From contig NZ_MVFY01000005.1 of the NCBI RefSeq assembly GCF_002042885.1, positions 62,001-126,000 on the forward strand: a stretch of 64,000 nt of DNA. The letters run 5' to 3'. The position numbers were made by a program, and so were the translations under genes. The notes beneath the pieces are model-generated. The model did no database searches. It was not told the DNA's origin and worked only from the letters and a program-made list of their open reading frames with translations. Source of the DNA: Citrobacter portucalensis. GTDB taxonomy: Bacteria; Pseudomonadota; Gammaproteobacteria; Enterobacterales; Enterobacteriaceae. This document shows, piece after piece, positions 46,335 to 56,176 of the stretch (the stretch's first letter is position 1; each line of letters opens with the position of its first letter).

Positions 46335-48044
46335 ATGTCTTCCATTACAACAGATAATAAAGCTTTTCTGAATGAACTGACCCGTCTGGTAGGTCATTCA
46401 CACCTGCTCACAGACCCTGCTAAAACCGCCCGCTATCGCAAGGGATTCCGCTCCGGTCATGGCGATGCACTCGCCGTGGTGTTCCCGGGCTCGCTTTTAG
46501 AATTGTGGCGCGTCCTGAACGCTTGTGTCGCCGCAGATAAAATTATCCTGATGCAGGCCGCCAACACTGGGCTGACCGAAGGCTCTACGCCAAGCGGTAA
46601 TGATTACGACCGCGAGATTGTCATTATCAGCACCCTGCGCCTTGATAAGCTGCACGTCATCGGCAAAGGCGAACAGGTGCTGGCCTATCCCGGCACCACG
46701 CTTTATTCACTCGAAAAAGCGCTCAAACCGTTTGGCCGTGAGCCGCATTCGGTGATCGGATCTTCCTGTATTGGCGCTTCAGTGATTGGCGGTATTTGTA
46801 ACAACTCCGGCGGCTCGCTGGTTCAGCGCGGTCCGGCATACACGGAGATGTCGCTGTTTGCGCGTATTGACGAGCAGGGTAAATTACAGCTGGTTAACCA
46901 TCTGGGTATCGAACTGGGCCAGACCCCGGAACAGATCCTGAGCAAACTTGATGACGAGCGGATCAAAGATGACGATGTGCGCCATGACGGGCGTCATGCA
47001 CACGATCACGACTACGTTACCCGCGTCAGAGATATTGAGGCGGACACGCCCGCTCGCTATAACGCCGACCCGGATCGGTTGTTTGAATCATCCGGTTGTG
47101 CAGGCAAGCTCGCGGTTTTTGCGGTGCGTCTGGACACCTTCGAAGCCGAAAAAAACCAGCAGGTCTTTTACATCGGTACCAACCAGCCAGAGGTGCTGAC
47201 GGAGATCCGCCGTCATATTTTGGCAAAATTTGAGCATCTGCCGGTCGCCGGTGAATATATGCACCGCGATATTTATGACATCGCTGAGCAATACGGCAAA
47301 GATACGTTTCTGATGATCGACAAGCTCGGCACCGACAAAATGCCGTTCTTCTTCACCCTGAAAGGTCGCACCGATGCGATGCTGGAAAAAGTGAAAATTT
47401 TCCGTCCACATTTCACCGATCGGGCAATGCAGAAATTTGGCCATTTGTTCCCCAGCCACTTACCCGCGCGCATGAAAAGCTGGCGCGATAAGTACGAACA
47501 TCACCTGCTGTTAAAAATGGCCGGTGGTGGCGTGGCTGAAGCGCAAAACTGGCTAAGCGAGTTTTTCAAAACCGCTGAAGGCGACTTCTTTGCCTGTACG
47601 CCGGAAGAAGGCAGCAAGGCGTTTTTGCATCGCTTTGCGGCGGCTGGCGCGGCGATTCGTTATCAGGCCGTACATGCCGATGAAGTGGAAGATATTCTGG
47701 CGCTGGATATCGCGCTGCGCCGTAACGACACCGAATGGTACGAGCATCTGCCTGCAGAGATCGACAGCCAACTGGTGCACAAACTCTATTACGGCCACTT
47801 TATGTGCTACGTCTTCCACCAGGATTACATCGTGAAAAAAGGCGTGGATGCGCATGCGCTGAAAGAGCAGATGCTGGAGCTTCTGCACGAGCGCGGAGCA
47901 CAGTATCCGGCAGAGCATAACGTCGGACATCTGTATAAAGCACCGGAAACATTAACCCGTTTTTACCGCGAGAATGACCCCACCAACAGTATGAATCCGG
48001 GGATTGGTAAAACGAGTAAGCAAAAGTTCTGGAAAGAGTCGTAA
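46335..48044 (+). CDS. dld: Quinone-dependent D-lactate dehydrogenase
   Basis: Peripheral membrane flavoenzyme that oxidises D-lactate to pyruvate and feeds quinones. 569 residues from ATG 46335 (E. coli 571), with AAGGAG upstream; an earlier ATG at 46263 is not used. The FAD-binding PCMH domain has QAANTGLTEGSTPSGNDYD and GSSCIGASVIGGICNNSGG. The membrane-binding domain, rich in basic residues, is in the middle (about 330-470). The C-terminal tail (KQKFWKES) differs from E. coli. Confidence 0.97.
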   Translation: MSSITTDNKAFLNELTRLVGHSHLLTDPAKTARYRKGFRSGHGDALAVVFPGSLLELWRVLNACVAADKIILMQAANTGLTEGSTPSGNDYDREIVIISTLRLDKLHVIGKGEQVLAYPGTTLYSLEKALKPFGREPHSVIGSSCIGASVIGGICNNSGGSLVQRGPAYTEMSLFARIDEQGKLQLVNHLGIELGQTPEQILSKLDDERIKDDDVRHDGRHAHDHDYVTRVRDIEADTPARYNADPDRLFESSGCAGKLAVFAVRLDTFEAEKNQQVFYIGTNQPEVLTEIRRHILAKFEHLPVAGEYMHRDIYDIAEQYGKDTFLMIDKLGTDKMPFFFTLKGRTDAMLEKVKIFRPHFTDRAMQKFGHLFPSHLPARMKSWRDKYEHHLLLKMAGGGVAEAQNWLSEFFKTAEGDFFACTPEEGSKAFLHRFAAAGAAIRYQAVHADEVEDILALDIALRRNDTEWYEHLPAEIDSQLVHKLYYGHFMCYVFHQDYIVKKGVDAHALKEQMLELLHERGAQYPAEHNVGHLYKAPETLTRFYRENDPTNSMNPGIGKTSKQKFWKES

Positions 48045-48060
48045 ACCAGAAAAAGATAAG

Positions 48061-48143
48061 CGCCACCGGGCATGTTGCCGGGGGCGCTTCGCTTGCCCGG
48101 CCTACCGCTACATTAGCTATGTGTATGCCGGATGAGGTGTCTT
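48061..48143. repeat. REP/BIME-like repeats between dld and pbpG
   Basis: CCGGGCATGTTGCCGGGGGC...TTGCCCGGCCTAC forms a diverged REP unit; a partial unit GCCGGATGAGGTGTCTTA follows. They lie between convergent genes and may serve as the mRNA 3' boundary. Confidence 0.75.
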
Positions 48144-48145
48144 AT

Positions 48146-49093
48146 TTAATCGTTCTGTGCAGTTTGCTCGCTCGTCGCTGAACCCGCCGCTGCCATCTGC
48201 GCCGCTTTTTGCTTTTTATAGCTCAGCGCCGCTGCCGGAACCGGCATCACCTTGCCCGTTTCGATCCAGGTACGTAAACGGCTGGCATCGGCAAAGTGGG
48301 TATATTTACCGAACGCATCCATCACCACCAGCGCCACCGGTTTGTTATTGATCACGGTGCGCATCACCAGACAGTGGCCTGCCGCATTGGTAAACCCGGT
48401 TTTGGTTAACTGAATATTCCAGTTATCGCGGTATACCAGATGGTTGGTGTTACGGAATGGCAGCGTATAAGCCGGGTTGGCAAAGGTCGCCATATCTTCA
48501 CGCGTGGTGCTTAACTGGCCAATCAGCGGATACTGCTTGCTGGCGATCAGCAGCTTGGTTAAATCACGGGCGGTCGAGACGTTATGAATCGATAAGCCGG
48601 TTGGTTCCACAAAGCGAGTCTGAGTCATGCCGAGCGCTTTCGCTTTGGCATTCATGGCCTTAATAAACGCGTTATAACCGCCAGGGTAATGATGCGCCAG
48701 GCTCGCCGCCGCACGGTTTTCTGATGACATCAGCGCCAGCAGCAGCATGTCTTTACGGCTAATTTCACTGTTCAGTCGCACACGAGAGTAGATGCCTTTC
48801 ATTTCCGGCGTCTGACTGATATCAACTTTCAGCTTCTCATCCAACGGCAGTCGTGCATCAAGCACCACCATCGCGGTCATTAATTTGGTAATCGACGCAA
48901 TCGGACGCACCAGATCCGGGTGGTTCGAATAGATAACTTTGTTGGTATTCAGATCAACAATCATCGCGCTACCGGACGCTATCTCAGGCTGAGAAGCTGC
49001 TGCGGTAGTTGCCGTTTTAGCCACGGCTTGGGGTGCAAAAGGAACGGCCAGCACCAGGGCAAGGCTTAATAATGAAACTCGGAATTTCAGCAT
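48146..49093 (-). CDS. pbpG: D-alanyl-D-alanine endopeptidase PbpG (PBP7)
   Basis: Periplasmic DD-endopeptidase that cuts peptidoglycan cross-links, low molecular mass PBP class. 315 residues (E. coli 310). The signal peptide ends PQAVA. Active-site motifs are SITK (S67-K70), SEN (124-126) and KTG in QLTKTGFT. The C-terminus is alanine and glutamine rich ([11 protein letters not shown]). The product is soluble. Confidence 0.97.
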   Translation of the reverse strand: MLKFRVSLLSLALVLAVPFAPQAVAKTATTAAASQPEIASGSAMIVDLNTNKVIYSNHPDLVRPIASITKLMTAMVVLDARLPLDEKLKVDISQTPEMKGIYSRVRLNSEISRKDMLLLALMSSENRAAASLAHHYPGGYNAFIKAMNAKAKALGMTQTRFVEPTGLSIHNVSTARDLTKLLIASKQYPLIGQLSTTREDMATFANPAYTLPFRNTNHLVYRDNWNIQLTKTGFTNAAGHCLVMRTVINNKPVALVVMDAFGKYTHFADASRLRTWIETGKVMPVPAAALSYKKQKAAQMAAAGSATSEQTAQND

Positions 49094-49222
49094 GATGAGA
49101 TTTCTGATAATGGTTCACGCACGTCACAACGCACACCGCCAGAGACTAAGTATTATCTCAAGCTAGCTCAGGCATCATAGCGATCCGGCAGGTTTGCCGC
49201 CACAGGAGAATCGTCTCGAAAT

Positions 49223-49256
49223 GCTGCGTTGCTGACTTTTACGTCAACAACGCAGC
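49223..49256 (-). other. Hairpin after yohC
   Basis: GCTGCGTTGCTGAC and GTCAACAACGCAGC pair over 14 bp with one mismatch. No T-run, so the role in termination is uncertain. Confidence 0.55.
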
Positions 49257-49273
49257 GCAGACAGGTTTATCCG

Positions 49274-49861
49274 TCAGAATAACCGATAGCCGTAACCCCA
49301 CAGGATTACCGTAATCGCCAGCAGAACTTCCAGTACCAGCACACCGATCGCCAGCGTCGAACTGGAAAAGCTCAGGCCTTCCTCTTTAGAGATATTCAGG
49401 AACGTCGGAATGCCGAGATAGAGTAAATAACCGGTGTAAAACAGCGCAATGGTCCCCACCAATGCGCACAGCCAGACCAGCGGATAAAGTGCGACCAGCC
49501 CGCTTAAAAACAGCGGCGTCGCGACATATCCGGCAAACACCATACAATGCGCCAGCGACGGACGTTGCGGATAATTACGCGCCATCCACCAGATAACCCG
49601 GCCCATGACGGCGACGCCTGCCAACATGACCCCGTAGAACAGAATTGCCATCGCAAATCCGGTCAACAGAGATAACTTCAGGATATTGCCATCGCCAAAA
49701 TTCCAGCCGATTTGCGTGGTGCCGATAAACGCGCAAACAACCGGAATTGCCGCCATCAGCAGTACATGGTGGGTATAGTGATGCGAAACACTTTCGTTTT
49801 CGCTGTTGATCACGTGCATTTCACGATCGGGATGGGAAAATAGCCCCCAGACATGGTTCAT
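49274..49861 (-). CDS. yohC: Inner-membrane protein YohC (Yip1 family)
   Basis: A 195-residue protein with five hydrophobic helices, starting MNHVWGLFSHPDREMHVI, the cytoplasmic N-terminal pattern of YohC. Same length as in E. coli. The role is unknown. The gene is divergent from yohD and separated from it by a REP. Confidence 0.95.
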   Translation of the reverse strand: MNHVWGLFSHPDREMHVINSENESVSHHYTHHVLLMAAIPVVCAFIGTTQIGWNFGDGNILKLSLLTGFAMAILFYGVMLAGVAVMGRVIWWMARNYPQRPSLAHCMVFAGYVATPLFLSGLVALYPLVWLCALVGTIALFYTGYLLYLGIPTFLNISKEEGLSFSSSTLAIGVLVLEVLLAITVILWGYGYRLF

Positions 49862-49974
49862 ACCGCCCCCTTCTTGTCAGCTCCGGACCTCAACACTTCA
49901 AGTATAATTCAGCTTTTGATTATTTTATGTACACAGAGAAAATACCGAAGCGCCGGGTAAAAAGTGTGTAAGCC

Positions 49975-50006
49975 GTAGGCCTGATAAGCGAAGCGCCATC
50001 AGGCAT
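49975..50006. repeat. REP element between yohC and yohD
   Basis: GTAGGCCTGATAAGCGAAGC then GCCATCAGGCAT: the same unit as at 10389-10420. Unusual in lying between divergent genes. Confidence 0.9.
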
Positions 50007-50101
50007 TAGGGAACTGAACGACGTTATGCGCTACTACGCGGCTTTTCCGGCATCAAATAATCATAGGGTGTATGCTATGACCAGTGGAGGTCATACAACG
50101 T

Positions 50102-50671
50102 ATGGATATAACGCATTATGTTGCGCAGTACGGCTATGCTGCGTTAATCATCGGCAGCCTGGCGGAAGGTGAAACCATTACCCTGTTAGGCGGCGTCGTG
50201 GCGCATCAGGGAGTCCTGAAATTCCCGCTGGTGGTACTCTCGGTCGCACTAGGTGGGATGATTGGCGATCAGTTGCTCTATTTACTCGGACGTCGTTTTG
50301 GCGGCAAAATTCTGCGTCGTTTCTCGCGCCATCAGGCGAAAATTCATTATGCGCAGAAAATGATCCAACGACGTCCTTACCTGTTTGTGGTCGGTACGCG
50401 CTTTATGTACGGCTTTCGCGTTATTGGTCCCTTACTGATTGGCGCCAGTCACCTGCCGCCGAAGATCTTTCTACCACTAAATATTCTTGGCGCGTTTGTC
50501 TGGGCATTGCTATTTACCACCCTTGGCTACGTCGGTGGTGAAGTGATCGCGCCGTGGCTGCACAGCCTCGACCAGCATATCAAGCATGGCATCTGGCTGG
50601 TGCTGGTTATCGGGATAGTCGCGGGCGTTCGCTGGTGGATGAAACGCCGAAGCACGCGTAAAGCGCAATGA
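50102..50671 (+). CDS. yohD: DedA family inner-membrane protein YohD
   Basis: A 189-residue protein of the DedA family, which in enterobacteria moves undecaprenyl phosphate or other lipids between leaflets. Membrane-embedded pattern: GSLAEGETITLLGG, GMIGDQLLYLLGRR, and GTRFMYGFRVIGPLLIGAS. ATG at 50102 is the start by comparison with E. coli (MDLNTL); GGAGG lies 11 nt upstream, a little far. The C-terminus is basic and shorter than in K-12. Confidence 0.94.
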   Translation: MDITHYVAQYGYAALIIGSLAEGETITLLGGVVAHQGVLKFPLVVLSVALGGMIGDQLLYLLGRRFGGKILRRFSRHQAKIHYAQKMIQRRPYLFVVGTRFMYGFRVIGPLLIGASHLPPKIFLPLNILGAFVWALLFTTLGYVGGEVIAPWLHSLDQHIKHGIWLVLVIGIVAGVRWWMKRRSTRKAQ

Positions 50672-50708
50672 AGATGGCCCGACAGCGGAATACCGGCGGG
50701 CCGAACAA

Positions 50709-52148
50709 TCAGGATGCGTGATAACCGCCGCCCAGCGCGCTGGTCAACTGGATTGATGCATCCAGCCACTGGCCTTGCAAAAGCAGACCGTTGCACTGCT
50801 CACGTAATGCCGGGATCTTTGCCTCGCTAACCCTGGAGCCCGCAATAATACCCGCATTAAAGCGCGCCTGTGCCAGCCCCACTACGCGCTGAGCGTCATG
50901 TTCAATCTGCTGCTGATGCTGATTTTTCTGCGCCAGTGTTTCTACCTGCGATGCCGCACGTGCCACGTCATTCACCGCATCCACCACAGCTTTGTTGTAA
51001 TTCGCCACCGTCAGATTACTTTGCGCTTTCGTAATATCGAGATTCGCATTCAGTCTGCCACTGTCAAAGATAGGCAGCGTCAACCCGGCGGTTACGCCCA
51101 TTTGCTGCGCGGAATGGCGGAACAGGTCACTCAGATGTAACGCATCCTGTTGTAAAAATGCCATCAGATTCACATCGGGATAAAACGCCGCTTTCGCCGC
51201 ATCAATACTGCTCAGCGATGACTCAATGTACCAGTGTGCTGCCTGCAAATCTGGTCGACGGGCCAGCAGCGAATAACCTAGCTGGGACGGGAGCTGACTT
51301 TCAACCACGGGCAGTTTGGTCGAATGGAGCTTCATGGCAACGGACTGCGAGTTGCTCAACGCGCTTAGGCGCGCCTCAATCACCTTCATTTTACCGCTGA
51401 CATCATTCAGCTGCTGCTCTGTTTTGCTGGAATCGATATCGGTTTCGACGCCTTCTACCGAAGAAGTGAGGCCATTTTGATACAGTTGACGATCGACGGT
51501 AATCACGTTTTGCTGCTCAGTTTCGATTTGCGTCAACACGGTTTTCAGCGCCGCCTGCGTCTGCCATTCCCAGTAAAGACGGGAGACACCGCTCGCCAGC
51601 AGCTGCCGGGTTTGCTCGCGCTCAGCCTCACGTGCCTTAACGGCCCCTATACGCGCAGTCACTTCGGCCCGATTCTTACCCCACAGATCCAGATTCCAGC
51701 CGGCGGTTAAACCAAAAGTACCGTTGGTGTACCACGGCCCCGTGGTTCCTGCTGCGGGATCGGTTATGGCGAAAGGTCCCATCAGCCCCTCAGCTGACAT
51801 TCTCTGACGCTCAACGTCTGCGGAGAAGTCGATCTCCGGGCCATCCTGCGCTTCCACGGCCTTAGCCTGCGCCTCCGCCAGTTGAATGCGCTGTTCCGCG
51901 ACCTGCATATCAGGAGAATTTCGTAACGTGCTGTCAATCAACGCATTAAGCTGGGGGTCGTGATATGCCTTCCACCACTGGCTGTCCGGCCAGCCATTTT
52001 TTAACGCGGCAGGCAATGTGGTATCGACATTTGCGGCAGGCGTCTGCTGTGACAGAGACTGGCGGTCATCATGCATCGGCGCGCAGCCAGACATCAGAAC
52101 AAAAAGCGGCAACAATGCCGTCGTGACAAACACAGAATTACGATTCAT
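50709..52148 (-). CDS. mdtQ: MdtQ, outer-membrane efflux lipoprotein (NodT family), intact
   Basis: A 479-residue TolC-like outer-membrane factor. The lipobox LMSGC puts the lipid on C22. Two OEP repeats of coiled coil follow (about residues 70-265 and 285-470), including GWNLDLWGKNRAEV and the family motif RPDLQAAHW. E. coli K-12 mdtQ is a pseudogene; here the reading frame is complete. No inner-membrane pump gene is nearby, so it must work with a partner coded elsewhere. yohF, next to it in K-12, is missing. Confidence 0.9.
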   Translation of the reverse strand: MNRNSVFVTTALLPLFVLMSGCAPMHDDRQSLSQQTPAANVDTTLPAALKNGWPDSQWWKAYHDPQLNALIDSTLRNSPDMQVAEQRIQLAEAQAKAVEAQDGPEIDFSADVERQRMSAEGLMGPFAITDPAAGTTGPWYTNGTFGLTAGWNLDLWGKNRAEVTARIGAVKAREAEREQTRQLLASGVSRLYWEWQTQAALKTVLTQIETEQQNVITVDRQLYQNGLTSSVEGVETDIDSSKTEQQLNDVSGKMKVIEARLSALSNSQSVAMKLHSTKLPVVESQLPSQLGYSLLARRPDLQAAHWYIESSLSSIDAAKAAFYPDVNLMAFLQQDALHLSDLFRHSAQQMGVTAGLTLPIFDSGRLNANLDITKAQSNLTVANYNKAVVDAVNDVARAASQVETLAQKNQHQQQIEHDAQRVVGLAQARFNAGIIAGSRVSEAKIPALREQCNGLLLQGQWLDASIQLTSALGGGYHAS

Positions 52149-52317
52149 GGAGATATACAGGTAAGAAAAGATGTGCAGAGATTACGACTTGTCGCTGTTG
52201 CTTTTTTAGTTACGCGTGGCAATACATCTTTGGCAATAAAAATATATAATCAGAAAAATATACACCTCGTGAATAATATAGATTAAATAATTTTAATAAT
52301 TAATGGATGGAGATGTT

Positions 52318-53052
52318 ATGTCACAGAATATCTATGACGATCCTGAGTTCTTTGCCGGATATGCCACGCTGGATCGTTCAGTAAAGGGACTCGACGGCGC
52401 GCCAGAATGGCCGACAATACAAGCGATGCTCCCCTCTCTTCAAGGCAAAAATATTCTTGATTTGGGCTGTGGATATGGTTGGTTTTGCCGCTACGCGCGC
52501 GATAATCAGGCAGCCAGTGTAATGGGACTGGATATTTCACAAAAGATGTTAACCCAGGCACACAGTATGACGCAGGGTAATGGCATCGTTTATCAGCGTG
52601 AAGATCTCGAAACGCTAACCCTGTCCCCAAATTCTTTTGACCTGGTTTATAGCTCGCTTGCCCTGCACTATTTGCACGATATAGAACGATTATTCGTAAC
52701 CATTTACCAGTCATTAACACCAGGCGGTATGTTAGTTTTCTCTGCCGAGCATCCAATTTATACCGCACCGCTTAATCAGGGTTGGATAAAAGATAAAACT
52801 GGGCAGCTGTCCTGGCCGGTTAATCATTATCAGCAGGAAGGTGAGCGCATCAGTAACTGGTTTGCTGAAGGCGTCAAAAAACAGCACCGTAAGCTGGCGA
52901 CCTGGATTAATGCGCTGATTGCCGCCGGATTCGAGATCGTTTGTGTCGATGAATGGGGACCGTCCGCGCAACAGATTGCTGAAAACCCGGCTTTAGATGA
53001 AGAAAAAGAGCGGCCGATGGTGTTTCTGCTCAGCGCACGTAAACCTGCATAA
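52318..53052 (+). CDS. Class I SAM-dependent methyltransferase
   Basis: A 244-residue methyltransferase with motif I ILDLGCGYGWFCRYA (about 49-63), an acidic residue at the end of strand 2 (VMGLDISQKML) and motif IV-like FDLVYSSLALHYL. It belongs to the Methyltransf_11 type that uses small molecules. The substrate is unknown. ATG 52318 has GGAG 5 nt upstream; an earlier ATG at 52303 has no site. Absent at this spot in K-12. Confidence 0.88.
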   Translation: MSQNIYDDPEFFAGYATLDRSVKGLDGAPEWPTIQAMLPSLQGKNILDLGCGYGWFCRYARDNQAASVMGLDISQKMLTQAHSMTQGNGIVYQREDLETLTLSPNSFDLVYSSLALHYLHDIERLFVTIYQSLTPGGMLVFSAEHPIYTAPLNQGWIKDKTGQLSWPVNHYQQEGERISNWFAEGVKKQHRKLATWINALIAAGFEIVCVDEWGPSAQQIAENPALDEEKERPMVFLLSARKPA

Positions 53053-53122
53053 CAACGCCTCCAGGCAGAATGATTGATACTTTCCTATACTCAATCTGAA
53101 CTTACCAAAAAAAGGAAAGTTA

Positions 53123-53206
53123 ATGAAAATTCTGCTGTGGGTAATTCTGATTATTTTTCTGATTGGGCTATTGGTGGTAACAGGCGTGTTTAAGATGATT
53201 TTCTGA
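53123..53206 (+). CDS. yohP: Small membrane protein YohP
   Basis: A 27-residue single-helix protein (MKILLWVILIIFLIGLL and so on, ending VFKMIF), differing from E. coli YohP in very few positions. AAGGAAAG precedes the ATG. In E. coli its mRNA and protein reach the inner membrane by an SRP-dependent route; the function is unknown. It lies between the methyltransferase gene and dusC. Confidence 0.95.
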   Translation: MKILLWVILIIFLIGLLVVTGVFKMIF

Positions 53207-53261
53207 TGTCGTCATTTCGCCCAGGCCTGATAGCAGAAATCTCAGGCTATTCTTCTCTCTG

Positions 53262-53298
53262 ATGCCGGATGGCGGCGTAAACGCCTTATCCGGCCTAC
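53262..53298. repeat. REP element after dusC
   Basis: ATGCCGGATGGCGGCGTAAAC with GCCTTATCCGGCCTAC, a REP unit just 3' of the dusC stop, between convergent yohP and dusC. Confidence 0.88.
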
Positions 53299-53309
53299 TG
53301 GAACTGAGA

Positions 53310-54254
53310 TCAGGCAGTAATCTCGATAGCCTGAATCGCACGTGCGATATCCGGCGAATTATTTAACGCACGAATTTCCTGAAACAGTTCTGTTGCCTCT
53401 GAATATTCTTTGCGCAAATACCCTAACCACTGCTTAATCCGCGCTACATGATACAGCCCGGTGTCCCCCTGCTTTTCAAGGCGGGTATATTTTTGCAACA
53501 GCGTCACGACTTCAGGCCACGGCATACGCGGCTCGTTGTATTTCACCACGCGGCTCAGGTTCGGAATATTTAATGCGCCACGTCCGATCATCACCGCATC
53601 GCATCCGCTGATGGCCATACAATCCTGGGCGCTCTGCCAGTCCCAGATTTCGCCATTCGCAATAACCGGAATGGACAGCCGCTGACGGATCTCGCCAATC
53701 GCCTGCCAGTTGATATGTTCCGCCTTGTAGCCCTGCTCTTTGGTTCGGCCATGCACCGCCAGTTCGCTGGCACCAGCCTGCTGGACGGCATCGGCAATTT
53801 CAAACTGCCGGTCGCTGTTGTCCCAGCCCAGACGAACTTTCACCGTCACCGGAAGATGAGCCGGGACCGCCTCGCGCATAGCTTTTGCGCCCCGGTAGAT
53901 AAGCTCAGGATCTTTCAATAATGTTGCGCCACCGCCGCTACCGTTCACCAGCTTCGATGGACAGCCACAGTTTAGATCGACACCGTACGAGCCCAGTTCT
54001 ACCGCGCGTGCGGCATTCTCCGCCAGCCACTGCGGATACTGTCCTAACAGCTGAATGCGAACCAACGTGCCGGATGGCGTCCGGCTGTTGTTATGCAGTT
54101 CCGGGCAGAGTCGATGAAATACTTTTGCCGGCAGGAGCTGATCCACCACGCGCACAAACTCGGTGATGCACAGATCGTAATCATTCACTTCAGTCAGCAG
54201 CTCGCGCACCAGTGAGTCGAGCACGCCTTCCATCGGTGCCAGTAAAACACGCAT
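53310..54254 (-). CDS. dusC: tRNA-dihydrouridine(16) synthase
   Basis: FMN enzyme that makes dihydrouridine at position 16 of tRNA. 314 residues (E. coli 315). N-terminal [14 protein letters not shown], the catalytic cysteine in [15 protein letters not shown] (about 98), [10 protein letters not shown] and the FMN phosphate-binding [11 protein letters not shown] are seen, followed by the C-terminal helical tRNA domain. The terminator of the mhb operon separates it from mhbM. Confidence 0.97.
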   Translation of the reverse strand: MRVLLAPMEGVLDSLVRELLTEVNDYDLCITEFVRVVDQLLPAKVFHRLCPELHNNSRTPSGTLVRIQLLGQYPQWLAENAARAVELGSYGVDLNCGCPSKLVNGSGGGATLLKDPELIYRGAKAMREAVPAHLPVTVKVRLGWDNSDRQFEIADAVQQAGASELAVHGRTKEQGYKAEHINWQAIGEIRQRLSIPVIANGEIWDWQSAQDCMAISGCDAVMIGRGALNIPNLSRVVKYNEPRMPWPEVVTLLQKYTRLEKQGDTGLYHVARIKQWLGYLRKEYSEATELFQEIRALNNSPDIARAIQAIEITA

Positions 54255-54266
54255 ATCGTCACCCGC

Positions 54267-54294
54267 AAAAAAAGAGGCGCTATGGTAGCGCCTC
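54267..54294 (-). terminator. Rho-independent terminator of mhbTDHIM
   Basis: On the minus strand GAGGCGCTA-CCA-TAGCGCCTC is followed by T7. It lies 22 bp after the mhbM stop. Confidence 0.93.
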
Positions 54295-54315
54295 CGTTCG
54301 GGAGATTAAAGAGGC

Positions 54316-55509
54316 TCAGCGCGGCAACAGACAGTTATCTTCTTTCCAACCGTACAGCCATTCCATACCGCGATAAAACTCCGCCTGCGATTTGTCTTTC
54401 CACAGCAGATTACGTACCTGACGCTCGACGCCTGCGGCGTGGTAGACACGGCCCATTTCACGCGTTGACCAGACGATGCGTGCGGTACGCGGAATACGCA
54501 CCGACTCATACAGCGCAAAGGCATCAGCCGCATCGCCATCACACTGCTGTAGCGCTTTACCGAGCGTTACCGCGTCTTCCAACGCCATACAGGCACCCTG
54601 CGCCATATATTGCGCCACCGGGTGAGCGGCATCCCCCACCAGCGTGATGCGGTCGGTTCCCCATTTTTCTACCGGCTCGCGGTCGGCAGTGGACCAGCGC
54701 CGCCATGATGTCGGTTTATCCAGCATCTGGCGCGGGCGCGGATGGATACCCGCAAAATAGGAGAGCACTTCCTCTTTGCTGCCATCCTTCACGCCCCACT
54801 CTTCCTGCTGACGACTGTGGAAGGTCACCACCAGGTTATATTGCTTACCGCCGCGCAGCGGATAGTGCACCAGGTGACAGTGTGGTCCGGCCCACAGCAC
54901 CGGTGCGTTAATGCGTAAATCCTCCGGCATATCATCGCAATCAATCACGGCGCGATAGACCACGTGTCCGGTAACCCGTGGCGCATCGCCAATCAGAGAC
55001 TGGCGGACAACCGACTTCACACCGTCACAGCCGACCAAAATATCCGCCGTCCAGCTGTTGCCGTGCTCGTCAAATACCGTCACGTTATTCTCTGTCTGGC
55101 GGATATCAACCACGTTAGTTGAAGTGCGATACTCAACGTTAGGATGCACCAGCGCCGCTTCCCAAACGCTGGCGTGAATATCAACCCGATGGATAACCGC
55201 ATAAGGACCGCCAAAGTGATCGCGGAACGCCTGGCCGGTTTCAATGCGGACCACCTCTTTCGCATTTACCGCATCCATCATCGTGATGTGGTCGGTAAAA
55301 ACGGCGCGCTGGCGGGCGATTTCCCCCACGCCAAGGCTGTCCAGAGCAGAGAATGCATTCGGCCCGAGCTGAATACCCGCGCCAATTTCACCAATCTCGT
55401 GCGCTTTCTCCAGCAACATCACTTTAATGCCCTGACGGGCCAGCGATAGCGCGGTCGCCGCGCCGCCAATCCCGCCACCCACGATAATTGCGCGTGTCAC
55501 TTTAGCCAT
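54316..55509 (-). CDS. mhbM: 3-hydroxybenzoate 6-hydroxylase
   Basis: FAD monooxygenase that turns 3-hydroxybenzoate into gentisate with NADH and O2. 397 residues with the FAD motif GGGIGG (11-16), the DG motif in VGCDGVKSVVRQ (about 158) and GD in TLVGDAAHPVAQYMAQG (about 285). AAGGAG precedes the ATG. Last gene of the operon; gene order R-TDHIM is that described for mhb in Klebsiella. The product is cytoplasmic. Confidence 0.93.
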   Translation of the reverse strand: MAKVTRAIIVGGGIGGAATALSLARQGIKVMLLEKAHEIGEIGAGIQLGPNAFSALDSLGVGEIARQRAVFTDHITMMDAVNAKEVVRIETGQAFRDHFGGPYAVIHRVDIHASVWEAALVHPNVEYRTSTNVVDIRQTENNVTVFDEHGNSWTADILVGCDGVKSVVRQSLIGDAPRVTGHVVYRAVIDCDDMPEDLRINAPVLWAGPHCHLVHYPLRGGKQYNLVVTFHSRQQEEWGVKDGSKEEVLSYFAGIHPRPRQMLDKPTSWRRWSTADREPVEKWGTDRITLVGDAAHPVAQYMAQGACMALEDAVTLGKALQQCDGDAADAFALYESVRIPRTARIVWSTREMGRVYHAAGVERQVRNLLWKDKSQAEFYRGMEWLYGWKEDNCLLPR

Positions 55510-55523
55510 TGTCGTTCTCCTTA

Positions 55524-56171
55524 TCAGGCTGGAATTTTATCTTGTTGATTCTCGGGCGCGGCTGCGATAAACGCCGGAAGCTGAGTACAGGCATCATATA
55601 CCGCCTTACAGCGCGGATATCCGCTCAGATCGCAGCCCATACGTAACGCGTTCGCCCACTGTGGGATCAGACAGCAATCCGCCAGCGTTGGCGCATCACC
55701 CACGCAGAACGTCCCCGAATGGCTCTGGCGCAGCATCTGTTCCACCGCGCTTAGCCCCTGCTGGATCCAGTGCGCATACCAGCGTTTTTTATCTTCTTCA
55801 CTGACCTTTAACTCTTCGCTCAGGTAGCGCAGTACCCGCATGTTATTCACCGGGTGGATATCACAGGCGATGGCATAGACTATTTCCAGCACCTTACTGC
55901 GCATCGGAAAGTCAGCAGGCAGCAGCGGCGACTGCGGAAAGTGGCTATCTAGCCAGTCAATTATTGCCAGCGACTGCCCAAGTGATTCTCCGTCATCGGT
56001 CACCAGAGTCGGCACCAGTCCCACCGGGTTCATCCGTCTGTAGGCCAGTTCGTTCTGCTGACCGATGCGAATGTTGACGCCCACCGTCTGGTAATCCAGC
56101 CCCTTCAGCGCTAGCGCAATGCGCACCCGATATGACGCCGAGCTATTAAAGAAACTGTACAGCTTCATCAT
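55524..56171 (-). CDS. mhbI: Maleylpyruvate isomerase (GST zeta class)
   Basis: Isomerises maleylpyruvate to fumarylpyruvate using glutathione. 215 residues with the zeta signature SSASYRVRIALALKGL (about 10-25), NPVGLVPTL and the helical C-terminal domain with CLIPQWANA. Two ATG codons start the gene (56171, 56168), preceded by GAGGTGG. It lies between mhbH (5 bp) and mhbM (14 bp), so it is part of one operon. Confidence 0.92.
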   Translation of the reverse strand: MMKLYSFFNSSASYRVRIALALKGLDYQTVGVNIRIGQQNELAYRRMNPVGLVPTLVTDDGESLGQSLAIIDWLDSHFPQSPLLPADFPMRSKVLEIVYAIACDIHPVNNMRVLRYLSEELKVSEEDKKRWYAHWIQQGLSAVEQMLRQSHSGTFCVGDAPTLADCCLIPQWANALRMGCDLSGYPRCKAVYDACTQLPAFIAAAPENQQDKIPA

Positions 56172-56176
56172 CCACC

